62,000 nt of DNA, taken from contig NC_092569.1 of NCBI RefSeq assembly GCF_037975245.1, positions 25,734,668 through 25,796,667 on the forward strand. The letters are read 5' to 3'. Below the pieces are notes generated by a model. The model saw only the letters and a list, made by a program, of their open reading frames with translations. It searched no databases and had not been told where the DNA came from. The position numbers and the translations under genes are program-made. This DNA comes from Apostichopus japonicus (Eukaryota > Echinodermata > Holothuroidea > Aspidochirotida > Stichopodidae). Positions 59,001 to 62,000 of the stretch are shown here, one piece after another (the stretch's first letter is position 1; every line of letters begins with the position of its first letter).

Positions 59001-62000
59001 ATTGCCACAGTAAGACAAAGTTGCATTTTTGTAAAATTCTTAATACAGAGAAACGAGACAGCTAAGAAAACATTTCAGATTTATCAGGTTTTTTTAGGAT
59101 AAATCTACAAGAAGACAAAAAAAGGGGCACAGCATTAGCTTTTGAAGAATATTTGACATCACTGACCACCTTCTGTGATCAACTCCAGGTGAAAATCGAA
59201 GGTTTAGCCAGCCAAATTGCAAGGTGCCAATTTAATCAACCATATCTTGAACGGTTAATATAATCAGAAAGATCCTATTCAGCTGGGCTTTTCAAACTGA
59301 TGGTGTGGAATATTTTTCTTTCCATTTAAGTGTCAGACTGTGTGCCAACTGACTATCAATTTAATTAATCTTTGGAATGCTTTATTTACATGTTATCCCC
59401 AAAAAATATGTTAATTCCATGGATGGTTTTTTCCAGACTAGATTCACTTTATTTGTAATATTGATATGAAATGTCAAATTCAAAGTTAAATTATTCCATA
59501 AAAAATTGCATCATTTGGAAATGACATAATATTACACAGAAAAGTTTAATTTATTTGTACCTTAATCTGTTCTAATAAGTTTAGGTCTAAAAATGAGTAC
59601 CGATGCGTCAGGTATGCTTAAGGTTAACCACAGCCAATTGTGTAAGAACAATCATGAATACCGTATAAACCGTGTTTTGAGGGAAAAAAGGAAGGTAGGC
59701 GTTCTTTTTGGTCATCTTCCAGTCAAACCATCTTCATTGGTTGAAACCTCTACAACAAGAAAAGTCTCTGGTGTAAGGGAAGGTGACAGTCAGTGGCGGG
59801 GAGCGTCCATACAGTCAGGAGGGGGGCGGATGCCCCCCCCTAACGAACTCGAATGGACTGCTGGCGCCCTTTTCAGTTTTTACTCCTTTTTACTTATTCG
59901 CAATTATTGACTTTTTTATTGCGTTCATTGACATTTTTCACATTTTGTTGGTGTAATTTTCTGACAAAATGTTCTAACAGCTATTTATTCTTCGTTTATC
60001 TGCAAATTAGCAAGGCCCGGAAAGGGTCGTTTCTGGCGATCTAGGGAGTATCTTTACTCAAAATTTTTTTGTACGCTCAGCGCCAACCTGTGGTGGCGCT
60101 CCGCATAGATAGTGTCAAAAGTGCCCCTACAGACCATTCTTGCCCCCCTTGACCAATACCCCTAGCTCCGCCACTGGTGACAGTTTTCATTTGATTCGAT
60201 AAAAAGGGGGAGTGCTAGAATTAAGGTAGTGTTAAAATTGGGACACTGCTGAGGGGCTGCAGCTTTCTGCAGTCAGGCTGCTTATTGGACATAATTGCTT
60301 GTGCTTTTTATTTCACACAGTAGGTAATGCTGGTCTACATAGATAATATTTATTGTTTGGTGTTGATTGGCATCGTTGAGAAGTGGGATTTTGAAAGCTG
60401 CTTTATCTAATCTATTTTGGACACTGTTTAAAACTACTGTTATTGCACACGATCATTGTCATCCAGAAATCCAAGTGTTTTGTACTAAGGACTTGGTGAA
60501 AAACAAAGCAATCATCATAATAGCAGCCAATTAAAAATGTTAATTAACTTTAATTGGCAATATTCTGTCAACAGTAGGATACAGACGGATGCAGGTGGTG
60601 GTTGAGATAAAGAGGAAATAATACATGAAATAATAATAATAAACAAAATACAATTTTGTTTGACAATATTAGCATGATCACAGGTAAAGACTTGATTAAG
60701 TTTTTTTATGATTTTATTTGCTCTTGCGCCAAATTAAATGACAACTGTATCGCAATTTCCTTCCAACAATTCTACTATCTTCTTTTCTTTGTGTTCTGTT
60801 TTGAATTGATCACAATAAGGCTCAGGATTTCTGTTCCATCATGGAAGTCTCATGTTCCAGGGCAGTCGAGTGTCAATCTCAGAAGCAGAAATCAAAGAAA
60901 CAACCGACCTGGATGGGAGATCTTACGTGTACATCTCATCTCCAGGGATCTACAGCTCACCGAACGTTATCGATAAACAGAGGGTGAGTTTAAATAACCA
61001 GTGGATATATGTTGGCATCAGTGAGGAGCATTTAGGAGAGGTGTAACATGTGAGGTGAGCATCAGGGTGAGGGTGAGTTTAAATAACCAGTGGATATATG
61101 TTGGCATCAGTGAGGAGCATTGAGGAGAGGTGTAACATATGAGGTGAGCATCAGGGTGAGGGTGAGTTTAAATAACCAGTGGATATATGTTGGCATCAGT
61201 GAGGAGCATTGAGGAGAGGTGTTACATGTGAGGTGAGCATGAGGGTGAGGGTGAGTTTAAGTAACCAGTGGATATATGTTGGCATCAGTGAGGGTGAAAG
61301 TGTTTCTTTGATGATTTGGGACATGTCACTGTGGAGCATTGAGGAGAAGTTTAAGGATGAGGGAACACATGTAACATGTTAAGGTTGAATGAAAAAATGA
61401 GTACAAGCTGTGAAATGAAATGAAATATTGAGAAGTCATTTTGGTTACACCTCCACACACTTTGTCTATCGTGATCGTCTTCAGCATAATAGCCCCTGTT
61501 GTCATTGCTGTTTTTATGACGCTGAGCAGCTACATGTCATGTGGTAGAAGCCACATGACTGGTAACATTCATTGGTATATGACACATGGCTAGTATTACT
61601 TTCACTTGACATTAGGGCATTATTCAATTTACACTTTTAACTCATTTGGGACTTTTCACAATTTGAAAGACCATATCACATGGTAAAACTGCATTTCTCT
61701 TCTATGAAATGCCAACCTGACTTTGGCCGGCCGGGGATCAAATCCACAATCTCCAAGACGTTAGGTTTCATTGCTCCCAATACCACCACCTCATCTCCAC
61801 TCTACCAGAGCACTGGTAATACACAATTGTGTCATGTGAGATAATACCTTTCATACATTTCTAGTAATATACACATCATAAGCTATATGTATGTATCAGG
61901 CTGTGTAACCTTATATCATTTTCCTCTCTGAATTATTTTACCCCCCAGCCTTTCAATGGAACAATCCAGAGAAAGTTCAAATCAATGCTAGGAGACACGC
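22976..62000 (+). CDS. Giant DUF11-like-repeat surface glycoprotein (26 exons in window, 3' partial)
   Basis: I do not recognise this gene. Twenty-six exons join in one frame from ATG 22976 to the right edge, about 2,776 residues, with every intron phase matching. The first 25 residues (LTICVTVCSSILVVLLFL core) form a signal peptide or signal anchor. The remainder looks extracellular: many N-x-S/T sites, no further hydrophobic helix, paired cysteines. Modules recur with a VEP or LEP linker, a GD.v.y/f...l.H core and an A..v...LP strand (about residues 70-150, 600-700, 870-1030, 2080-2250, 2490-2660), resembling the bacterial DUF11/TIGR01451 beta-sandwich repeat. That assignment is inferred by eye and needs a profile search. 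Cys-rich inserts lie at about residues 175-300, 1240-1530 and 1670-2020. A role in matrix, adhesion or egg/sperm coat is possible but unproven. Confidence 0.85.
23129..23482 (+). mobile_element. tRNA-derived SINE (family A) with flanking 39-bp direct repeats
   Basis: Body from about 23190: GGAGTGTTAGCTCAGTGG (A box), CCAGTTCGAGTCACTCC (B box; GGAGTG pairs with CACTCC as an acceptor stem), a conserved 3' body and a (CATA)n tail to 23443. The 39-bp GATACAGACTGCATCTTTCA... segment occurs before (23129-23167) and after (23444-23482) with about two mismatches, as in a long target duplication, though 20-odd bases separate the left copy from the SINE start. Confidence 0.8.
23483..23988 (+). other. 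Giant-gene intron 1, remainder
   Basis: Contains a loose repeat of 'CACATAATGACCAAGAACA' (about 23600-23710) and a G-run at 23750. No gene. Confidence 0.5.
23989..24098 (+). CDS. Giant glycoprotein exon 2: acidic linker
   Basis: Acceptor TCTCTTCTTAG, donor GAGGTGAGA. It completes the split Ala codon of exon 1 and encodes a hydrophilic acidic stretch (STEEGQEEDEYFVEEIPKPE). Phase 0 end. Confidence 0.78.
24725..25290 (-). mobile_element. tRNA-like SINE fragment interrupted by a hAT-type element
   Basis: Reading the minus strand, GGGCTGGATAGCCCAGTTGG...GACTTGTAACCCAGAGGTGAC (25290 to 25233) continues as TGGTTCAAACC after 24738, once the 24746-25232 insertion and one target copy are removed. 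A box, an anticodon-like region and the B box GGTTCAAACC are then contiguous. Confidence 0.75.
24746..25232. mobile_element. Non-autonomous hAT-type element, 487 bp
   Basis: Inverted ends CAGTGACGTAGCCAGG and CCTGGCTACGTCCCTG (one mismatch in 16), flanked by a perfect 8-bp target duplication GTCACCTC at 24738-24745 and 25233-25240. No transposase frame. 8-bp duplications and CAG.G.CGTA ends are hAT-superfamily features. Confidence 0.92.
25291..25938 (+). other. Intron 2 remainder
   Basis: No element recognised; a C-run lies at about 25829. Small frames unsupported. Confidence 0.45.
25939..26061 (+). CDS. Giant glycoprotein exon 3: first DUF11-like core
   Basis: It encodes DFPYVDGGDELLYTWQLNHR and then AVIVSFE, the GD....y...l.H signature. 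The donor GAGGTAAAG is clear. The acceptor is less certain: TTTCTCAAAG at 25938 gives phase 0; another phase-0 AG lies 21 bases further upstream (…ATTAAAG). Confidence 0.7.
26581..26706 (+). CDS. Giant glycoprotein exon 4
   Basis: Acceptor CTCTCACAG, donor AAGGTTAGA, 42 codons in phase 0-0. It encodes INIPSSTFNLESLNISLSSH and ends EHSPSEEK; two potential N-glycosylation sites. Confidence 0.8.
27131..27435 (+). mobile_element. tRNA-derived SINE (family B)
   Basis: ACCGGTGCTGTGGCAAAATGG start, AAGGCGGTGGC, a long variable-arm-like insert, the B box GGTTAAATCCC, then a body and a tail ending TTGTAAAAATAACTGCTGAT. Shares internal blocks with 22530-22725 and with 61630-61815 (minus). Confidence 0.78.
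27459..27573 (+). CDS. Giant glycoprotein exon 5: Trp/Cys-rich
   Basis: Acceptor CATATTCTCAG, donor CAGGTGAAA, phase 0 to 1. It encodes VRFSVDLWDHLWVNLTEPWQ and a CWWTEDKFC motif. It sits just downstream of a SINE whose 3' end is about 25 bp before the acceptor. Confidence 0.8.
27735..28126 (-). pseudogene. LINE (non-LTR retrotransposon) 3' end, reverse transcriptase C-terminus
   Basis: On the minus strand from about 28126 to a TAA at 27912-27910, an open frame reads ...GKGERSFKFSGSRSWNSLPP and NLKCLPNVKYF. The pattern rsF...gsr.WNsLP..lk......Fk is characteristic of the C-terminus of CR1/jockey-type LINE polymerases. Only this tail and some 3' UTR survive (5'-truncated). Confidence 0.78.
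28262..29285. repeat. ~145-bp satellite, seven copies
   Basis: Units of 141-148 bp with a GATCAAATTGTCATGGCGCCCT core at 28281, 28429, 28570, 28714, 28859, 29003 and 29145. Copies differ by small substitutions and indels. The open frames here on both strands are repeat artefacts. Confidence 0.95.
29521..29726 (+). CDS. Giant glycoprotein exon 6: Cys-rich
   Basis: Acceptor TTTGGCTCAG, donor CAGGTAACA, phase 1 to 0. Six cysteines in 69 residues (CVFLD, FCRGFDVANC, ECFYINTTEC, ARC, TSC) with several NxT/S sites suggest a disulfide-bonded insert in the ectodomain. Confidence 0.85.
29727..30425 (+). other. Intron 6, no elements recognised
   Basis: AT-rich intron. Small frames on either strand are unsupported. 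Confidence 0.45.
30426..30540 (+). CDS. Giant glycoprotein exon 7: Pro-rich linker
   Basis: Acceptor TTTTTTTTTGGCATTTTCAAG, donor GGGTGAGT, phase 0 to 1. It contains DWTRPPPDPPPVGYEKELCG. Followed directly by a tRNA-derived SINE in the intron. Confidence 0.8.
30592..30830 (+). mobile_element. tRNA-derived SINE (family A), second copy
   Basis: GGAGTGTTAGCTCAGTGGG, B-box-like GAGTTTGAGTTACTCC, the body shared with the copy at 23190 (GTTACAGAGTTGTTGACAAT, TCAGCTTGCGGCTTTGATAA) and a (CATA)n tail. Confidence 0.85.
30883..31248. mobile_element. Non-autonomous hAT-type element, 366 bp, copy 1
   Basis: Ends CAGTGGCGGAGC and GCTCTGCCACTG, flanked by the perfect 8-bp duplication TTCGTCAT at 30875-30882 and 31249-31256. 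Same family as 59791-60176. No coding capacity. Confidence 0.95.
31257..31613 (+). other. Intron 7 sequence between two insertions
   Basis: Nothing recognised. Confidence 0.4.
31622..32389. mobile_element. Non-autonomous hAT-type element, 768 bp, distinct family
   Basis: Ends TAGTGTTTACACGGGT and ACCCGTGCAAACACTA are inverted (one mismatch), followed inward by GGGTACCCG-rich subterminal repeats on both sides. Perfect 8-bp duplication ATTTATAT at 31614-31621 and 32390-32397. No transposase frame. Confidence 0.93.
32398..32973 (+). other. Intron 7 remainder
   Basis: No elements recognised. A 99-codon minus-strand frame here is unsupported. Confidence 0.4.
32974..33240 (+). CDS. Giant glycoprotein exon 8
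   Basis: Phase 1 from exon 7 selects the acceptor CACCCACAAATAG over the nearby CTTACCAG. Donor ACGGGTAAGG. It encodes DSVTYVVEIIISVDEEAGC and a following Thr/Pro-rich loop with two cysteines. Phase 1 end. Confidence 0.82.
33593..33700 (+). CDS. Giant glycoprotein exon 9
   Basis: Acceptor TTTTTTTGCAG, donor ACAGGTTTGT, phase 1-1. It encodes GVISNYILVNQVFVSNLITN and two adjacent NxT sites. Confidence 0.8.
33963..34437. repeat. 30-bp minisatellite (GTGATGCTAGTGTGATGCTCTTAGTACTAT)
   Basis: About 15 variant units in intron 9; the repeating open frame (LLVLCDASVM) is an artefact of the 30-bp period. Confidence 0.93.
34438..35009 (+). other. Intron 9 remainder
   Basis: No supported feature. A 95-codon frame at 34566-34853 resembles no family. 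Confidence 0.4.
35010..36148 (+). CDS. Giant glycoprotein exon 10: large exon with DUF11-like module
   Basis: A 1,139-base exon, acceptor TTTCCGATACAG, donor GAGGTATGA. It encodes about 379 residues of beta-rich sequence. A full module is visible near its end: PDTGDDFVFSFNLTHLLEVP followed by a WMNITCP strand and then FVEPINV, the start of the next repeat. Codon use is GC-richer than the introns. The antisense open frame here is a shadow. Confidence 0.92.
36149..37323 (+). other. Intron 10
   Basis: Contains a 'GTGCAGGTAGTCTA' short repeat (about 36225-36290), a 20-base G run near 36458-36476 and a weak tRNA-like A box at 36545 (TAGCTCAATGGATAAAG). No gene. Confidence 0.5.
37324..37453 (+). 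CDS. Giant glycoprotein exon 11
   Basis: Acceptor TTGTACAATTCAG, donor TTGGTAAGA, phase 0 to 1. It encodes LDVTLTMPSPVLAVYSSLVV and DADIG; with the end of exon 10 (NATFVVNITFPETSTE) it forms the strand-LP part of a module. Confidence 0.84.
37454..38448 (+). other. Intron 11, nothing recognised
   Basis: No repeat array, TIR or coding signal seen; a 105-codon frame at 37649-37966 is unsupported. Confidence 0.4.
38449..38535 (+). CDS. Giant glycoprotein exon 12
   Basis: Acceptor TTATTTTGCAG, donor CAGGGTAAGA, 87 bases, phase 1-1. It encodes TWPIGSRTVVNLHFGTVTND, the W.lG...v.v.f....n strand found before the next linker in DUF11-type repeats. Confidence 0.82.
38536..39289 (+). other. Intron 12, nothing recognised
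   Basis: Small frames on both strands without support. Confidence 0.4.
39290..39395 (+). pseudogene. Relic duplicate of exon 13
   Basis: After an acceptor-like TATTCTGCAG, the sequence tracks exon 13: TTAGTCTTTTAATTTAACTG versus TTAGTCTTTGAATTTAACTG, then ACAGAAACAGTTGTTAAGGA versus ACTGAAACAGTCGTCAAAGA, and GATACAGAAC in both. Stop codons and indels break its frame, so it is a decayed exon copy. Confidence 0.82.
39550..39747 (+). CDS. Giant glycoprotein exon 13
   Basis: Acceptor CTCTTATTCAG, donor CTGGTAAGT, phase 1-1. It encodes GDSLVFEFNCVLRDTE, then TLAVTVSYSGSEDLEQETS and LEPDVHLDF. A degenerate copy of its 5' half lies 260 bp upstream (39290-39395). Confidence 0.88.
39774..39998. repeat. 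Polypyrimidine (CCCTCC/CTCCCC)n tract
   Basis: 225 bases of almost pure C/T starting 27 bp after exon 13's donor. Open frames of Pro/Leu/Ser (plus) or Gly/Arg/Glu (minus) are artefacts. Confidence 0.95.
39999..40706 (+). other. Intron 13 remainder
   Basis: No gene; a GATCGAT/ATTGAT simple repeat at about 40598-40650. Confidence 0.4.
40707..40979 (+). CDS. Giant glycoprotein exon 14: DUF11-like module core
   Basis: Acceptor TTTGATTTTACAG, donor GAGGGTAAGC, phase 1-1. It encodes GDVFQYHLILNHTQRTQ, then AHHVLIQFHLPYMGVYQDF and a VLQLYLYKLDMDQ strand: the clearest GD...Y.l.l.H...t..a..v.....LPy.. pattern in the protein. Confidence 0.88.
40996..41190. repeat. AACAATTG(TT)AAA tandem repeat
   Basis: About 195 bp of AAAACAATTGTTAAAAACAATTGA units beginning next to exon 14's donor. 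CAATTG is self-complementary, so the array can fold. Confidence 0.93.
41264..41560 (+). CDS. Giant glycoprotein exon 15, GC-AG donor
   Basis: The open frame encodes RMIIQFILMPSNSTLLHQII and SVIINSQNALFNDSWQTD. Frame and phase fit only if the 3' boundary is CACAG followed by GCAAGT, a consensus GC-type donor, leading in phase 1 to exon 16. The 5' boundary (CTTGTCAG, 41263) is the phase-compatible choice but its tract is weak, so the first ~25 residues are uncertain. Confidence 0.7.
41561..42745 (+). other. Intron 15 (GC-AG)
   Basis: Begins GCAAGT and ends TTTTTCAACTAG. G-rich patches at 42005-42050 and 42605-42640; no element recognised. Confidence 0.5.
42746..43942 (+). CDS. Giant glycoprotein exon 16: large exon with Cys/Asn-rich insert
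   Basis: 1,197 bases; acceptor TTTTTCAACTAG, donor CAGGTAAAT, phase 1-1. It starts with a module strand (HEQVSYKLYIPLPPIATNLT), then a long insert rich in Cys, Asn, Ser and Thr, with about two dozen NxS/T sites and CHC and CFC motifs. The high GC relative to the flanks and the unbroken 398-codon frame make it certain as coding. Antisense frames here are shadows. Confidence 0.92.
43943..45933 (+). other. Intron 16
   Basis: About 2 kb, AT-rich; G-rich patches at 44750 and 45635-45656. No element or gene recognised. Confidence 0.45.
45934..46170 (+). CDS. Giant glycoprotein exon 17
   Basis: Acceptor TTCTCCTTCCCAG, donor CAGGTGAGC, phase 1-1. It encodes SLWTRSPYYICDNMTEAELL, then NFDICEEEETVMLAVADVIS and a CHFVGG end. 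Three cysteines. Confidence 0.85.
46287..46440. repeat. 32-bp tandem repeat (AGACCCCTAGTGGTCATAGCCTTATACGCTTA)
   Basis: Five units in intron 17, each with the inverted pair CCCCTAGTGG. Minor variants among units. Confidence 0.9.
46441..46866 (+). other. Intron 17 remainder
   Basis: Nothing recognised. Confidence 0.4.
46867..49101 (+). CDS. Giant glycoprotein exon 18: 2.2-kb exon with CxC array and DUF11-like module
   Basis: 2,235 bases without an intron; acceptor TTTCTCCAG, donor CCAGGTAAAA, phase 1-1. Residues 65-410 of the exon carry ten CxC motifs (CTC, CSC, CGC, CDC, CTC, CTC, CLC, CSC, CEC, CYC) among many N-glycosylation sites. After it comes a module: VVVVEPELQVTFTRHPLP, then DQVSFDFEVSHTAGSDSPAF. 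The insert appears to interrupt a module between strands. Confidence 0.93.
49102..49913 (+). other. Intron 18
   Basis: AT-rich; a G run at 49876-49886 close to the acceptor. Nothing else recognised. Confidence 0.4.
49914..50137 (+). CDS. Giant glycoprotein exon 19
   Basis: Acceptor TTGGCTCTGACAG, donor GAGGTAAAA, phase 1 to 0. It encodes NLEMTLTFRAND, EEINFVISASYLSDYPGE and TLTMVEPYLNLRVE. Its last 84 bases plus the first 43 of the intron are the founding unit of a six-copy 127-bp array. Confidence 0.9.
50054..50815 (+). repeat. 127-bp tandem array made from an exon-intron junction (6 units)
   Basis: Units start at 50054, 50181, 50308, 50435, 50562 and 50689. Unit 1 is the last 84 bases of exon 19 plus 43 bases of intron. 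Units 2-6 look identical to one another and differ from unit 1 at a few positions (for example CACGCTCCAGGACGAC versus CACACTCTAGGTCGAC). Every unit keeps the donor GAGGTAAAA; units 2-6 read TAG in the original frame. Confidence 0.97.
50880..51010 (+). mobile_element. Possible LINE 3' tail
   Basis: ACGCACTTTGAGCAGCTTTG followed by GATTATGCGCTTTATAAATA resembles the 3' end found in many L2/CR1-like LINEs ('gCGCTTTGAG...gCGCTaTATAAAT'). No coding part attached. Confidence 0.4.
51084..51230. repeat. 54-bp tandem repeat, 2.7 copies
   Basis: TTAATGAAAATCATTGATAG... units start at 51084, 51138 and 51192. Confidence 0.9.
51231..52296 (+). other. Intron 19 remainder
   Basis: C-rich patches at 51575-51612, 51968-51992 and 52163-52188; no gene or element recognised. 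Confidence 0.45.
52297..52445 (+). CDS. Giant glycoprotein exon 20: Cys cluster
   Basis: Acceptor TCAATTCTCAG, donor GGAGTAAGT, phase 0 to 2. It encodes ILDHQFLADQITSDAAYTCQ, then DCCESTSC, GKSC and GAC: six cysteines within about 30 residues. Confidence 0.86.
52446..53844 (+). other. Intron 20
   Basis: No element recognised. A 19-bp inverted pair (TTGGTTGCTATCGTTATACAAACTTTT at 52691 region and AATTTGTATAACGATAGTTA at 52748) may form a hairpin. Confidence 0.4.
53845..53963 (+). CDS. Giant glycoprotein exon 21: DUF11-like core
   Basis: Acceptor TTGTTAACAG, donor CAGGTATGA, phase 2 to 1. It encodes CLCYAGFVSHEGVGC and then GDVITFGLTATHHPDFTG, a textbook GD.itf.l...H start of a module that continues in exon 22. 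Confidence 0.88.
53964..55034 (+). other. Intron 21, first part
   Basis: No gene; a short inverted pair GGGAGTTCCATAACAACTCCC at 54349-54369 could form a small hairpin. Confidence 0.45.
55035..55703. repeat. 48-bp tandem array, about 14 copies
   Basis: Unit GGTACCATAAAGCAATGCAA plus ACTAAAGCATGCAGGTGTCATTGAATTT. The 48-base period (16 codons) and absence of stops leave open frames on both strands (+ GTIKQCKLKHAGVIEF; - MTPACFSLHCFMVPNS). Variants are scattered at all codon positions, and there are no splice or start signals, so I treat it as non-coding intron DNA. Confidence 0.95.
55704..56215 (+). other. Intron 21, second part
   Basis: Nothing recognised apart from a strong pyrimidine tract leading into exon 22. 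Confidence 0.45.
56216..56475 (+). CDS. Giant glycoprotein exon 22: module continuation
   Basis: Acceptor CTCTATCCTCTCAG, donor AACGTAAGA, phase 1 to 0. It encodes NAFDVIIVVHSDLPSSLLP, the A.dv.v....LP strand that follows the H...., then FMLYIQRFNHLQSCERFAVP and a ILLRAGDSWSAN end. Confidence 0.9.
56476..57236 (+). other. Intron 22, first part
   Basis: Nothing recognised. Confidence 0.4.
57237..57530. repeat. 147-bp direct tandem duplication (2 copies)
   Basis: Copies begin at 57237 and 57384 and read identical (GACCAGTGCAAATTACAGCT to CACTGTTTGCCATA), implying a recent event. The minus-strand open frame across it is an artefact. Confidence 0.95.
57675..57847 (+). CDS. Giant glycoprotein exon 23
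   Basis: Acceptor TTCCTCTCTAG, donor TTCAGGTGATG, phase 0 to 2. It encodes ASLTYYSAKPYGIKTESNTN and FYEFDGDNNFLFHAPTPSAE. Confidence 0.85.
57848..58575 (+). other. Intron 23
   Basis: G run at 58327-58340. Nothing else recognised. Confidence 0.4.
58576..58709 (+). CDS. Giant glycoprotein exon 24
   Basis: Acceptor ATTTGTCCTTAG, donor GAAGGTAAAA, phase 2 to 1. It encodes IYSSSNQNHTVTANLGQENS and the strand RFQLKFVIPKILTDLNIVLA, beginning another module. Confidence 0.85.
58710..59782 (+). other. Intron 24, first part
   Basis: Nothing recognised. Confidence 0.4.
59791..60176. mobile_element. Non-autonomous hAT-type element, 386 bp, copy 2
   Basis: Ends CAGTGGCGGGGAGC and GCTCCGCCACTG; perfect 8-bp duplication GTGACAGT at 59783-59790 and 60177-60184. 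Very similar along its length to 30883-31248, with a 20-odd base difference in the middle. Confidence 0.95.
60185..60825 (+). other. Intron 24 remainder
   Basis: Nothing recognised beyond the acceptor tract of exon 25. Confidence 0.4.
60826..60983 (+). CDS. Giant glycoprotein exon 25
   Basis: Phase 1 from exon 24 selects acceptor AATAAGGCTCAG (upstream pyrimidine tract TTCTTTTCTTTGTGTTCTG). Donor AGGGTGAGT, phase 0 end. It encodes GFLFHHGSLMFQGSRVSISE, DLDGRSYVYISSPGIYSSP and NVIDKQR. The donor is the first unit of an 89-bp tandem array. Confidence 0.82.
60984..61300 (+). repeat. 89-bp tandem array starting at a splice donor
   Basis: GGGTGAGTTTAAATAACCAG recurs at 60982, 61071, 61160 and 61249 (period 89). 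The first GTGAGT is the donor of exon 25; the others repeat that donor inside the intron. Copies differ at a few bases. Confidence 0.93.
61630..61815 (-). mobile_element. tRNA-derived SINE (family B), minus strand
   Basis: On the minus strand: TGGTAGAGTGGAGATGAGG (A box), GGTGGTATTGGGAGCAATGA, the B box GATTTGATCCC, then CAGGTTGGCATTTC...CTTTCAAATTGTGAAAAGTC, parallel to the body of the copy at 27131. Confidence 0.7.
61949..62000 (+). CDS. Giant glycoprotein exon 26 (runs off window)
   Basis: Acceptor TTATTTTACCCCCCAG in phase 0, encoding PFNGTIQRKFKSMLGDT up to the right edge. Short, so supported mainly by the splice signal and frame continuity. Confidence 0.65.

Noticed and set aside
22976-62000. 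Recent bacterial gene transfer or contamination as the source of the DUF11-like gene
   Set aside because: The gene is split by 25 introns with animal splice signals and is embedded among animal SINEs and MITEs, so it is a resident eukaryotic gene.

Overview
The window is animal nuclear DNA. It has AT-rich introns, canonical GT/AG exon boundaries, abundant microsatellites and minisatellites, tRNA-derived SINEs, a LINE tail and several non-autonomous hAT-type transposons. The intron texture and the protein content suggest a marine invertebrate, possibly a deuterostome such as an echinoderm. That placement is a guess from general character, not from a marker gene.

Two protein-coding genes are supported, both on the + strand. 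(1) Positions 3059-15263 hold nine exons covering the 3' two-thirds of a DEG/ENaC-family cation channel: the finger and thumb ectodomain with conserved cysteines, the second transmembrane helix with a G-F-S selectivity motif, and the stop codon. The N-terminus and first membrane helix are not in the window. (2) From 22976 to beyond the right edge there are 26 phase-consistent exons (about 2,776 residues so far) of a giant, densely N-glycosylated secreted or single-pass surface protein. It begins with a hydrophobic signal or anchor segment. Its body is made of repeated beta-sandwich-like modules that resemble the bacterial DUF11/TIGR01451 repeat (pattern VEP...GD.v.y...l.H...S...A..v...LP), interrupted by Cys-rich, Asn-glycosylation-rich inserts. 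Two very large exons (42746-43942 and 46867-49101) carry the inserts; the second has ten CxC motifs. I know of no named gene that fits.

Layout: 1-3058, upstream intron or flank with a (TGATNTGAT)-like degenerate repeat and a 1.06-kb CCAT array; 3059-15263, channel gene, whose largest intron holds a 2.4-kb palindromic foldback-like element (8947-11361) and whose later introns hold a TIR element (13397-13874) and an 18-bp minisatellite; 15264-22950, intergenic, with a nest of decayed hAT-like fragments (about 17.0-19.45 kb) and a SINE; 22976-62000, giant-protein gene, with introns carrying SINEs (23.19, 27.13, 30.59 kb, and 61.63 kb on the minus strand), a minus-strand LINE 3' end (27.73-28.13 kb), a 145-bp satellite, four hAT-type elements (three with perfect and one with exact 8-bp target duplications), and many tandem arrays. 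Two of those arrays are amplifications that start in, or at the edge of, an exon and its splice donor (50054-50815 and 60984-61290).

How the genes relate: they lie head-to-tail on the same strand, about 7.7 kb apart. Nothing in the sequence proves a functional link. DEG/ENaC channels in other animals can be tethered to extracellular proteins, so co-expression of the two neighbours would be worth checking, but that is speculation.
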